Under the pieces are notes generated by a model that saw nothing but the letters and a program-made list of their open reading frames with translations, did no database searches and was not told the origin of the DNA. The position numbers were made by a program, and so were the translations under genes. 64,000 bases of DNA from NCBI GenBank assembly GCA_958295895.1, contig CATQHI010000011.1, positions 124,001 to 188,000 of the forward strand, written 5' to 3'. The stretch comes from Saprospiraceae bacterium (GTDB lineage Bacteria; Bacteroidota; Bacteroidia; Chitinophagales; Saprospiraceae). Positions 9,687-17,709 of the stretch are shown here, piece after piece; the first letter of the stretch is position 1; the number at the start of each line of letters is the position of its first letter.

Positions 9687-11684
9687 ATGAGGACTGCGGC
9701 GCTGTTGCTCGCCTTCCTTTTGGTCGGCCCTTCCGTTTCTGCTCAGGAAATTTGCTCTAATGCCATCGACGATGACGGCGACGGGCTCGTGGACCTGAAC
9801 GATACGGCTGATTGCAGCTGCTCCCTCCCCGCCTCCACCACCTCCTTACTTCCTAACCCCTCGCTGGAGCTCTTCGCCGGCGATCAGTCCGGCTGCGCCT
9901 CCGTCCAACCCGGTGGCCTACCCGACGGCACCAACCAGGCCAACTGCCTCACCGACTGGCAGCGCGCCAGTCTCGGCACCACCGATGCCTGGAATGCCTT
10001 CACCTTCACCGGGGCCGGACCGGATTTCCCCACTACCCTACCCCAGCCCTTACCAAGTGGCAGCGGGGTGGCCGGATTCTGGGTGGGTATCCGCGATGAG
10101 GCCGATCATACCTTTTACAACGGCGACGGTACTACTACCCAGCAGTACCGCGAGTACCTGGCTGCCTGCTTTACCGGCGGGCAGCGGATGGAAGCCGGCA
10201 AGGACTACCGCCTGACCTTTTCCCTGGGCTTCATGGAGCCACAGACCTCTCCATCGGAAGACGGACCTATTTCCATTGCCTCTCCCGACTCCGTCGAGCT
10301 CGCCGTATACGGTATTCGCCGCTGCGAGCAGCTTTACTTTGGCCCCTTCTATGCCTGTCCGGAAGCAGTCGGTGCGGAGGGCTACGAGCTTATCGGTACC
10401 CTTACGGTAGCGGGTACGGCCGGTAGGTGGACCTCCGTCAGCCATGACTTTTTCGCCGTCAGCACCTACGAGGCCTTCGCCATTGGAGGCTCCTGCGCTG
10501 CCGACCGGGGCCGCCCCGACGGAGGGCTCTACCGCAACTACTACTTCATCGACGACCTCATCCTCAACACCGTCGCTGCCTTCGCCCCCGTCGTAGCCGG
10601 ACCGGTACAGGTCGACGGACTCACGGTCTGCGACGACATCACCCTGACCGGCCGGCCCTGGGCAGGGGCCAGCTACCAGTGGTACCGCGATGGGATCGCC
10701 CTAGCCGGAGCTACCACCTATAGCCTCGCCCTAAGTGGTAGCCAGGTCGACGGTACCTATACCCTACGCATCAGCACTGCGGCGGGCTGCGCGGTCACCG
10801 ATCCGGTACTTATCCAGCGGCCCATTGTATCCGATCTTTTTGCCGATACCCTCGGCCTTTGTTCCCCGGGCGACACCATGATCGTCAAACCCCGGCGCCA
10901 GACCGGAGCTACCTTCCAGTGGAGCGACGGCAGTACGGGGACCTCACTAGCCGTGACTCACCCCGGCACCTACCGGGTGACCGTCACCGAGGCCTGCATC
11001 ACCCACGTAGAAACGATTACTGTTGCGTCCCAGGCTCCGCTCACCTATTCCCTGGAGCAACTGCCCGTCAACTGCACCGCAGATAGCCTCGCCGTACGGG
11101 TACGTACCAATGCCCACCGCCCCAGTATCTCCTTTCGGTCCTTTCCGGAAGAGGCCCGCCTTACCCACCGCGATGGCCTCGTCACCCTCCCCACCGGATC
11201 TACCCCGGCCATTCTCGCTTTTATTGACAATGGCTGCACGCTGGTGCTCGACACGCTCTGGCTTACCCCGCCTGCCGTACCCACCGACTGTACGGAGGCA
11301 CCGGAGGAAGTGGTAACGGATGAAGAAGCACCGGAAGAAGACGAAAAGGGAGAGGATGAAAAAGTACAATACGAGGTAGTCCCTACGATAGTCGAGGAGA
11401 TGCCCCAGATTTACGCCCCGAATGCCTTCAGCCCCAACGGCGATGGACGCAACGACCACTTCATCCTTTACTACAATAGCGGCGTCGTTGGCGTAACCCA
11501 GCTACTCATCTACGACCGCTGGGGTGGATTGATCTGGCAGCAAACTAGTGGAGAAGATACCGGCTGGGACGGCACCTTCCGGGGCAAAGTGCTTTCCGGC
11601 GGCGTCTACATTTACACGGCTAAAGTGCTGCTAAACAACGGTGCGCAACGATCGATCAGCGGGTCCGTCACGCTGGTGAACTAG
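9687..11684 (+). CDS. Secreted protein with a type IX secretion (type B) C-terminal domain, paralogue of the preceding gene
   Basis: The ATG at 9687 starts a clean signal peptide (MRTAALLLAFLLVGPSVSAQ); a GTG at 9660 is an alternative. Residues up to about 460 match the preceding gene closely, including the NAIDDDGDGLVDLND loop, the NPSLELFAGDQ segment and IDDLILN. The SprB-like repeats are missing; an acidic linker rich in Glu and Asp (about residues 540-570) takes their place. The protein ends with the same sorting domain (APNAFSPNGDGRNDHF, IYDRWGGLIWQ, WDGTF). The two genes are therefore a tandem duplication with different stalks. Predicted location is the cell surface. The 3' end overlaps uxuA by 17 bases, tail to tail. 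Confidence 0.8.
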   Translation: MRTAALLLAFLLVGPSVSAQEICSNAIDDDGDGLVDLNDTADCSCSLPASTTSLLPNPSLELFAGDQSGCASVQPGGLPDGTNQANCLTDWQRASLGTTDAWNAFTFTGAGPDFPTTLPQPLPSGSGVAGFWVGIRDEADHTFYNGDGTTTQQYREYLAACFTGGQRMEAGKDYRLTFSLGFMEPQTSPSEDGPISIASPDSVELAVYGIRRCEQLYFGPFYACPEAVGAEGYELIGTLTVAGTAGRWTSVSHDFFAVSTYEAFAIGGSCAADRGRPDGGLYRNYYFIDDLILNTVAAFAPVVAGPVQVDGLTVCDDITLTGRPWAGASYQWYRDGIALAGATTYSLALSGSQVDGTYTLRISTAAGCAVTDPVLIQRPIVSDLFADTLGLCSPGDTMIVKPRRQTGATFQWSDGSTGTSLAVTHPGTYRVTVTEACITHVETITVASQAPLTYSLEQLPVNCTADSLAVRVRTNAHRPSISFRSFPEEARLTHRDGLVTLPTGSTPAILAFIDNGCTLVLDTLWLTPPAVPTDCTEAPEEVVTDEEAPEEDEKGEDEKVQYEVVPTIVEEMPQIYAPNAFSPNGDGRNDHFILYYNSGVVGVTQLLIYDRWGGLIWQQTSGEDTGWDGTFRGKVLSGGVYIYTAKVLLNNGAQRSISGSVTLVN

Positions 11685-12813
11685 CCCGAAGTCCGGCCTG
11701 TAGACCCTGTAGCTCGGCCAGTCCCCGCATACGGCCGTAGAGGCTGTAGCCGGGATTAGTGCGCCGCTCCCGGTCACCGAACAGCGTAAAGCCATGGTCG
11801 GGCCGGTAGGGCACCTCTACCCCCGCCCGGATGAGCTCCCGCACTGTAGCCGCCATATCGACGTCGCCCCGCAGGTGCCCGCTCTCGGCGAAGCTCTCGT
11901 GCAGTGCCCGTCGCACGTTGCGCAGGTGCACGAAGTGGATGCGGTCCAGGAACTCCCGGGCCATGGCCGGCAGATCATTGTCCGAGCGCGAGCCCAGCGA
12001 GCCGGTGCAGAGACAGAGGCCGTTGGCCGGGGCATCCACCATGGCGAGCAGCTCACGGATGTCCTCGGCCGTGGACACGATCCGCGGCAGACCTACCACC
12101 GGCCAGGGCGGGTCGTCGGGGTGGATGGTCAGCTTGATCCCCTCCTCGGTCGCCGTGGGTACCACCGCCTCCAGAAAGCGTTGCAGATTATCCTTAAAGG
12201 TAGCCCGACTGATGTGCAGGTAGGGGGCAATGGCGTCGCGGAAACTAGCCAAGTCGAAGCTCTCCTCCGAGCCCGGCAGCCCCTTCAACATGTTCGCGCT
12301 AACTTCCTCCCGCTCGGCCTCCGTCATACTCTCGTAGTGATCGGCGGCTAGTTCCACGATCTCGGCCGGGTAGTCCTCCGCCGCATGCTCCCGGGTCAGG
12401 ATGAAGCAGTCGAAGGCCACCAGGTCCAGCCCGTACAGGGCCACCGTAGTTCCTCCGGGCACGGGTACGGCCAGGCGTGTCCGCGTCCAGTCCAGCACCG
12501 GCATGAAGTTGTAGCACACGGTGGTCACCCCCTCGGCCGCCAGGTTGCGCAGGCACGCCTGGTAGTTGGCCAGTAGCTCCGGTGCGGTATCGGCATTTTG
12601 CTTGATGCCCTCGTGGACGGGCACGCTTTCCACTACGCTCCAGGGTAGCCCCCGTAATTCCTGCTTGCGCTGTTTGATTTCCTCGCGCGTCCACACCGCT
12701 CCATTGGGCACGTGGTGCAACGCGGTAACTACTCCCTGTATATCCAGGGCGGCTACTTCGTCAATCGTGATGGGGTCGTGGGGGCCGTACCAGCGCCAGG
12801 TGGGGATCATCAT
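11668..12813 (-). CDS. uxuA: Mannonate dehydratase
   Basis: The protein matches UxuA along its whole length: TWRWYGPHDPITIDEV at the start, VVTALHHVPNGAVW, NFMPVLDWTRT, HPDDPPWPVVGLPRIVST and MRPDHG-like YRPDHGFTLFGD near the end. It converts D-mannonate to 2-keto-3-deoxygluconate in hexuronate breakdown. It has 381 residues, close to the 394 of the E. coli enzyme. The start codon overlaps the stop of the upstream oxidoreductase as ATGA, so the two are surely cotranscribed and probably translationally coupled. A second ATG follows immediately and could equally be the start. The usual partners uxaC and uxuB are not next door. Confidence 0.95.
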   Translation of the reverse strand: MMIPTWRWYGPHDPITIDEVAALDIQGVVTALHHVPNGAVWTREEIKQRKQELRGLPWSVVESVPVHEGIKQNADTAPELLANYQACLRNLAAEGVTTVCYNFMPVLDWTRTRLAVPVPGGTTVALYGLDLVAFDCFILTREHAAEDYPAEIVELAADHYESMTEAEREEVSANMLKGLPGSEESFDLASFRDAIAPYLHISRATFKDNLQRFLEAVVPTATEEGIKLTIHPDDPPWPVVGLPRIVSTAEDIRELLAMVDAPANGLCLCTGSLGSRSDNDLPAMAREFLDRIHFVHLRNVRRALHESFAESGHLRGDVDMAATVRELIRAGVEVPYRPDHGFTLFGDRERRTNPGYSLYGRMRGLAELQGLQAGLRASSPA

Positions 12814-13967
12814 TTACTAGTTACGATTTCTACTTCTTCACCCGTCTCCGCGCTCTCAATGATCGCACGAATCACGGCAATATCCGCCTTGCCCATACTC
12901 CCCGGCGCGATCGTCTGCGTACCGTTGAGGATGGCAAGGGCATCGTCGTCCATCTGCAGGCTCTGCTGGTTGGGCACCGGAGGACCAAGCACCTTCCCGT
13001 CGCTTGTCTTTCCCTTCACCCCCTGGTAGGGCTGCATGGGTTCCATCTCGTACCAGCCGTCCTCCGCCTCGATGTGTAGTTCATTATATGTTTCCACTAC
13101 GCTGGTCTTACCCTCGGCCAGCATGCCCTCGGGGTAGCGCAGCGTGTAAGTAGTAGTGAGGTCCACGCCGTTGGGCCGCTCCTGCCGCTGCTGGGTCGCT
13201 TTCACTACCGCGGCTGGGGAGAGCTGGGTGCCGTACCGCAGCCCGTTCACGGTGTACACGCCCATATCGTAGAGTGCCCCGCCCCCCATGTCGCGCTGTC
13301 CGCGCCAGTAGTCGGCCGCGGGGGGGCTGCCGCCGTAGCCGGCGTAGGCGTGGGCGGCGGTGAGCGCACCGTAGGCCTTGTCCTTCGTGAGCTGAATCAG
13401 CTTGCGGGTATTGGGTTCGTGCATTACGCGGTAGCCGATGGCGAGTTGCACGCCGTTTTCGTTGCAGGCGTCGATGATTTCCTGGCACTGCTCGGGGGTC
13501 ATGGCCATGGGTTTTTCGCACCAGACGTGTTTGCCGCTGCCGGCCGCACGCACGGCAAAGTCGCGGTGGGTAGCGGTAGGGGTCACTATATAGATCACGT
13601 CGATAGCGTCGTTATCGGCAATCTCCTCCATCGTATCGTAACTGTACACGTTCTCATCCTTGATGCCATACTTATCCTGCCACTCAGGGATTTTATCCGG
13701 GCTCCCGGTGACGATACCACGCAGTTCGCAGTGCTGGGTCAGTTGCAGGGCGGGGGCGAGCTGGCCCTTACTGTACCCCCCCAGGCCGAGTAGGGCAACC
13801 CCAATCTTACGGGCGTTATCCGGGGGCGGGGCCGCGGGTGCAGTAGACGTGGCGGGGGGCGATTTGGGCTGCCCGCAGGCGATTAGGCCCGGGGTGAGGA
13901 GCACCCCCGTGGCCGCCACGGCAGACTGGCGAAGAAAACGGCGGCGGGAGGCTTTGGTCGGGTACAT
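12810..13967 (-). CDS. Gfo/Idh/MocA-family oxidoreductase with a Tat signal and lipobox
   Basis: The N-terminus has a twin-arginine-type motif (SRRRFLRQS), a hydrophobic stretch and the lipobox-like LIAC, so it should be exported folded and possibly lipid-anchored. After a short Ala/Pro linker comes a Rossmann domain with GVALLGLGGYSKGQ (dinucleotide binding), then EKPMAMTPEQC, the conserved EKP motif of the family, and the C-terminal sheet domain. It resembles periplasmic glucose-fructose oxidoreductase types. The substrate is unknown; being directly upstream of uxuA it may supply or handle a sugar acid, which is inference. The linker is encoded by a copy of the GC-rich repeat. Confidence 0.88.
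   Translation of the reverse strand: MYPTKASRRRFLRQSAVAATGVLLTPGLIACGQPKSPPATSTAPAAPPPDNARKIGVALLGLGGYSKGQLAPALQLTQHCELRGIVTGSPDKIPEWQDKYGIKDENVYSYDTMEEIADNDAIDVIYIVTPTATHRDFAVRAAGSGKHVWCEKPMAMTPEQCQEIIDACNENGVQLAIGYRVMHEPNTRKLIQLTKDKAYGALTAAHAYAGYGGSPPAADYWRGQRDMGGGALYDMGVYTVNGLRYGTQLSPAAVVKATQQRQERPNGVDLTTTYTLRYPEGMLAEGKTSVVETYNELHIEAEDGWYEMEPMQPYQGVKGKTSDGKVLGPPVPNQQSLQMDDDALAILNGTQTIAPGSMGKADIAVIRAIIESAETGEEVEIVTSK
13822..13842 (-). repeat. Dispersed GC-rich repeat, copy 2 (inside a gene)
   Basis: GGGGGCGGGGCCGCGGGTGCA on the plus strand. Read on the minus strand, in the oxidoreductase frame, it encodes APAAPPP, the linker between the lipobox and the Rossmann domain. Confidence 0.75.
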
Positions 13968-14061
13968 ACGGTTGGTGATGGGTTGTCGGTGCTAGAAGGT
14001 GCACAAGCGGGTAGAGGTTTAGCGGACCGGGGCCTTCCCGAATCAATCCTACCTTGTGCAC

Positions 14062-14607
14062 ATGCCCCAACGCTCCCTGGCCGTATTCTGCGGTTCTTCC
14101 CCCGGTGCGCGCTCCGAATACGCCGCCGCCGCCCGTGATCTGGCCGCCGTACTCGTACGACAGGACATTCGCCTCGTCTACGGGGCCGGTGCGGTAGGCA
14201 TCATGGGCATCCTGGCCGACGAGGTACTCCGGCTCGGCGGGCAGGTACTCGGTGTCATTCCCCAGTTCCTGGTCGATAAGGAGGTCGCTCACCGCGGACT
14301 CACCGAGTTGCTCGTCACCCACTCCATGCACGAGCGCAAGCTGCTGATGGCCGAGCAGGCCGATGGTTTCGTAGCCCTACCCGGCGGTATCGGCACCCTG
14401 GAGGAGATCATCGAGGCCTATACCTGGACGCAGCTAGATTTACACCAAAAAGAGTGTGGGTTACTCAATACACTGGGCTACTACGATGCCCTGATCGGTC
14501 TGCTCGAGCATATGACCGAGGAGCGGTTTTTGCGGCGGGGGGCTTTGGAACGCTTGCGGGTGGCAAGAGACCCAAATGAGCTAGTGAAGGCGGTACTCGG
14601 TCTGTAG
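14062..14607 (+). CDS. LOG-family protein (TIGR00730 type), putative nucleotide 5'-monophosphate phosphoribohydrolase
   Basis: The 181-residue protein carries AVFCGSSPGARSEY at the start and the family signature LPGGIGTLEE near residue 106. The family, named after plant LONELY GUY, cleaves cytokinin or nucleotide monophosphates to base plus ribose-5-phosphate; in bacteria the true substrate is often unsettled. I chose the ATG at 14062 because it directly follows TACCTTG, a -7-like box. Its stop codon TAG is the first part of a perfect palindrome, and the next gene converges on it from the other strand. Confidence 0.9.
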   Translation: MPQRSLAVFCGSSPGARSEYAAAARDLAAVLVRQDIRLVYGAGAVGIMGILADEVLRLGGQVLGVIPQFLVDKEVAHRGLTELLVTHSMHERKLLMAEQADGFVALPGGIGTLEEIIEAYTWTQLDLHQKECGLLNTLGYYDALIGLLEHMTEERFLRRGALERLRVARDPNELVKAVLGL

Positions 14608-14629
14608 CGACGACCTCAGTCGTCGCTAC
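14604..14629. repeat. GTAGCGACG palindrome, copy 1
   Basis: GTAGCGACGAC and GTCGTCGCTAC form an 11-base perfect stem with loop CTCA. The TAG stop of the LOG gene lies inside the left arm. Related copies occur at 39331 and, degenerate, at 47125. No T-run follows, so it is REP-like rather than a classical terminator, though it could stop transcription from both converging genes. Confidence 0.7.
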
Positions 14630-14631
14630 GG

Positions 14632-14817
14632 TTAGCTCAGCTTGCCCCGCAGAAAAAGGGCGATCGCCAGACAGCCCCCGATCAACAGCAAATTATACCC
14701 CCACGGCAGCACGCCCCCCAACACCCCATATTTCAGCCCAAAATAACTGGCGAAGTACACCGCCGTCATCAGCAGGAAGACCGTAGGACTGGGCTTGTCT
14801 TTTCTAATGGGTTCCAT
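14632..14817 (-). CDS. Small two-helix membrane protein
   Basis: The 61-residue product has a charged start (MEPIRKDKPSP), two hydrophobic helices (about residues 12-30 and 37-54) and a basic end (LRGKLS). I do not recognise a family. Its ATG lies only seven bases after the U-run of a strong rho-independent terminator on the same strand, so its expression must depend on readthrough or on an unseen start. The coding potential looks real because of the regular hydrophobic pattern and the positively charged ends, but confidence is moderate. Confidence 0.55.
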   Translation of the reverse strand: MEPIRKDKPSPTVFLLMTAVYFASYFGLKYGVLGGVLPWGYNLLLIGGCLAIALFLRGKLS

Positions 14818-14823
14818 GAATAC

Positions 14824-14856
14824 AAAAAAAGAGACCCGGGCGAAAGCGCCCGGGTC
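14824..14856 (-). terminator. Rho-independent terminator, possibly an attenuator
   Basis: A perfect 10-base stem (GACCCGGGCG / CGCCCGGGTC, 14833-14856) with a four-base loop is followed, on the minus strand, by seven T at 14824-14830. It ends seven bases before the ATG of the small membrane protein, not after a gene. It may end a short upstream RNA or control the membrane protein by attenuation. Confidence 0.75.
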
Positions 14857-15138
14857 CTTGTTATACGACTGTGTTGTCCACAGCGTCTCTCATGAAAAAT
14901 AAACCTAATCTTCACGCTGAGTTAACCCGAAGGCAACTAACGCGCCGCTAAGGTAGCGGTATTTCTTGTATCCACAACTGACCATTACCGCAACACCACA
15001 TATTTAACTTTATCGTATATGGCGACAACAGGGTCAGGCCGATACTGTGGATGTTGGTAGCTATACGCCAGGGCTACGAATTTAGTTTGTGCTTTAGCAT
15101 ATTTCTCCCAATTTTAACAGTTTTTATTTCCACGGCAC
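14857..15138. other. Non-coding spacer upstream of the attenuator-like terminator, with a possible leader peptide
   Basis: No gene of normal size is seen in 282 bases. On the minus strand a ten-codon open frame (MRDAVDNTVV, 14861-14893) ends just before the terminator stem, and the bases before it (GGTTTATTTTTC) are AT-rich like a promoter. A short terminated RNA with a leader peptide is possible but unproven. The stretch also holds the 3' untranslated part of the HTH regulator. Confidence 0.35.
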
Positions 15139-16179
15139 CTAAAATAGGGTCTGCCGTATCTTCATGCGTTCCCGGTGCTGCTCTACCTGCCGGCGCAGGT
15201 GACCGAAGTACTGGGCGGCGTACTTACCGGCCTCCGAATGTAGGGCGCTGCCGTGCTCAACCAGGTTATCGAACCAGTCCTGTACCTCGGCGCACAGCTT
15301 GGGATCGGAGGTGGCTACGTAATTAGGAGTCACCAGGGTGGTAAACAGAAAGGTGCGAATGTCGGACTTTACCAGTACGATGTTGCTGGTATTGGACAGC
15401 TCGTTATGGTACACCCGTAGATCCGGACTGTCTTCCGTGGGTTCCTGACCGAAGGGATAGCGCTTGCCCACCCGTACCATCTGCTCCAGGTGGTCGATGA
15501 TGAGTAGTAGCTCGTCGTAGATTTGGTCAATGTGCGCCCGGTCGGCAAAGCGGCCTACCTGATCGAGGTAGTTAATCTGCCGCAGGGTCACGTCCAGCAC
15601 TCCCACCGACCAAAGCTCCCGGGCCGGTACGGTGTAATGTCCGCGCACTACGCCCTGGGCAATCACGTGCAACCGCTCGCTGATCAAGTTGGGGGAAAAC
15701 TGCTCCGTTTTCCACTTTTCCAGGTTCCAGGTCGTGATCCCGAACATAAACACCTTGAAGCTGCGCAGCATCGGGGTGGCAAACTCGTAGTACATGGGCA
15801 GCTCCGGCGTAGCAAAGTCGAAACTCCCCCCGGGCAGCTTCTTCATTTCGTCCAACCGCTTCTGCAGATGGATGAAGTGATCGTATTCGTCGTGTATGAA
15901 CTCCCGGCTCTCCGGATAGCGCAGGATAGGCACCTGCGGTCGGTTATTCCGGGGAATGCTAGTATCGACGTCGTAGGTCTGGGCCAGTAGCATCAGCTCG
16001 TCGGCCGTCAGGGCGGTATCGCCACGCATTCGCCGGTACACCGCATCGCGGCCTACGTGGAGCACCTGGGCCACCTCGCGGACCAACTCACTGCGGGAGG
16101 CAAAACGTTTGGTGAGTCGCTCGAAAAAGATCTGCTGGTAGCTATCGCTACGGGCATCGGATGTGCTTGACATGTTCAT
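15139..16179 (-). CDS. Helix-turn-helix transcriptional regulator
   Basis: The first 75 residues hold an HTH of the Cro/C1-XRE or related type: SELVREVAQVLHVGRDAVYRRMRGDTALTADELMLLAQ. The remaining 270 residues are a mostly helical domain without membrane segments that I cannot assign (EFIHDEYDHFIHLQKRLDEM is typical). Proteins of this build occur in many copies in Saprospiria-like genomes and are thought to be transcription factors; targets are unknown. The gene stands alone on the minus strand, with a 450-base AT-rich region upstream. An in-frame second ATG two codons later is an alternative start. Confidence 0.75.
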   Translation of the reverse strand: MNMSSTSDARSDSYQQIFFERLTKRFASRSELVREVAQVLHVGRDAVYRRMRGDTALTADELMLLAQTYDVDTSIPRNNRPQVPILRYPESREFIHDEYDHFIHLQKRLDEMKKLPGGSFDFATPELPMYYEFATPMLRSFKVFMFGITTWNLEKWKTEQFSPNLISERLHVIAQGVVRGHYTVPARELWSVGVLDVTLRQINYLDQVGRFADRAHIDQIYDELLLIIDHLEQMVRVGKRYPFGQEPTEDSPDLRVYHNELSNTSNIVLVKSDIRTFLFTTLVTPNYVATSDPKLCAEVQDWFDNLVEHGSALHSEAGKYAAQYFGHLRRQVEQHRERMKIRQTLF

Positions 16180-16683
16180 TCGTGTCTGCGCCTGCCTAAA
16201 CTAAGTCAAAAAGACCGGTACGCGCTTATGTAGCCCATAAAGCTGCCCCTTACCTCCTTCCGCTTAGCCGACGAAAGAAAAGAATCAGGGATACACCGGG
16301 CTAGAGTGTAGTAAATATTCAGACAGACTGGGGTAAAGTGTTTGTTTTTAAAAAGTTTTAAAACAAAAAATTTGTTTTAAAGTTAGGATTGTGTTCCTTT
16401 GTCTTAATCAATGTAACTACATACGTTATCTAGTCCCCCTTAGGTTTCCCTCGGCAGGAGTTTTACAATATTTTATGTTTCGTTCGGCTATTTACTTATA
16501 GTAGCTAACTTTATTACGTTCTCGCCCATACTCACGAAAACATGTACTTCACTTCCTGCCGGGATGAGGAGGGCCACCAGCTCCCTTACTGTCCCCTCCA
16601 TGCCATAATGCGGGTGTTTTCCGCTAAGAAACTTGCACCCGCGCGCCGCCGCCCGCTCCCTCACCTTGTTTGATTTAGCGGAC
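16180..16683. other. AT-rich spacer between the HTH regulator and the dnaE fragment
   Basis: This 504-base stretch contains the strongest A+T dip of the window at about 16300-16500 (runs such as TTTTAAAAAGTTTTAAAAC at about 16348-16366). It should hold diverging promoters. An open frame of about 42 codons from the ATG at 16541 (MYFTSCRDEEGHQ at its start) is unrecognised and probably chance. A variant of the GC-rich repeat (TTGCACCCGCGCGCCGCC) starts at 16633. Confidence 0.4.
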
Positions 16684-17400
16684 GTGTACCTGACCTGTCA
16701 TACCACGTTCAGCCTGCGCTACGGTACGCTCAGCCCCCAGCAACTGGTGGAAAAAGCCGCCGCCTGGGGCGTGAAGTCCCTGACCCTGGCGGACAACAAC
16801 ACTACCAGCTGCGCTATCGAGTTCGTCACCCGCTGCCGGGAGTACGGTATCAAACCCATCCTGGGCATCAGCTTCTGGCGCGACCAGCAGTGGCTCTACA
16901 CGGGGCTGGCCCGTAACGCCGAGGGCTGGCACCACCTCTGTAAGTTCCTCAGCGACCATTCCCTGGACGACAAACCGCTGCCCACCGTGCCGCCGCGGAT
17001 GGAGGACGTGTGGATCATCTATCCCCGACTGTGCAAACCCATCGGCGACTTTCGCGACAGCGAGCTGCTCGGCATCCGCCCCCAGCACGTCAACCGCTTG
17101 TTCAGCCATGAGCTGCGCAACTACCAGCATAAGCTGGTGATGCTAGCCCCCGTGGTGGCCGTGACCGACGAGGACTACGCGCTGCACCGCACCCTGCGCG
17201 CCATCGACCTCAACACCGTCCACACCAAGCTCACCCCCCGTGACCTGGCCAAGCGGGGCGACCGCCTACTGCCCCCCGCTACCCTACAGCAGTTCTACCG
17301 GCCCTACCCCGCCATCGTACGCACTATCCAGCGCGTGATCGACTCCTGCATCACCGAGCTGGAAACGGAATTCTGCTCTGTCCAGACTACTGCTACCTTC
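16684..17400 (+). pseudogene. 5' fragment of an error-prone DNA polymerase III alpha (DnaE2/ImuC-like)
   Basis: From a GTG at 16684 the frame reads YLTCHTTFSLRYGTLSPQQ, the start of the PHP domain of DnaE polymerases, followed by LADNNTTSCAIEFVTRC, GIKPILGISFW and TGLARNAEGWHHLCKFLS. This matches the shorter DnaE group that Bacteroidota use in SOS mutagenesis. After about 230 residues (IDSCITELETEF) homology stops and the frame ends at 17415; a full protein would have about 1000 residues. The polymerase, fingers and OB domains are absent. The break coincides with the cut end of the ECF sigma gene on the other strand, so this is a rearrangement or assembly joint. Confidence 0.75.
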
Positions 17401-17682
17401 CGTCGGTCTACCTGATAGCGCCGGTAAGGGTCGATGCCCGCATTAACGATGATGCGACGAAACCAGAGAGAAAAGCAGTTCGTAAAAAGCTCTTTAACGC
17501 AGCGAAAAGCTTCAAAAAGGCATCCTGCACAATCTCCTCTACCTCGGGGCTATGTCGCGGCCGTAGGGATACGCCTTGGCCCGCGCAAAGGCATACCACT
17601 CCCGGTAGAGCCGTTCCTGGGCGGAACCCTCCCTACGGTGGCAGGCGGCAAGCCGTGTGATGAGTGCCTCAGATTGTGGCAT
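17380..17682 (-). pseudogene. 5' fragment of an ECF sigma factor, two frameshifts and truncated
   Basis: From the ATG at 17682 the minus strand reads MPQSEALITRLAACHRREGS and LYREWYAFARAKAYPYGRD, then, after a lost base, SPEVEEIVQDAFLKLFAALK, and after a second lost base FSLWFRRIIVNAGIDPYRR. Together these are regions 2.1-2.4 of an extracytoplasmic-function sigma-70 factor (the IVQDAFLKLF core is typical). The DNA-binding region 4 is missing: sequence similarity stops at about 17380, where the dnaE fragment from the other strand also stops. It lies 28 bases downstream of a broken lipoprotein gene on the same strand. Confidence 0.65.
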
Positions 17683-17709
17683 GGTCGACTCAGTCAGACG
17701 ATGCCCCGA

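Noticed and set aside
16541-16670. Small open frame before the dnaE fragment
   Set aside because: No recognised domain and no ribosome-binding site; likely chance in the promoter spacer.
17368-17373. EcoRI site at the dnaE/sigma joint as proof of a cloning artefact
   Set aside because: A single six-base site is common by chance and does not show how the joint arose.
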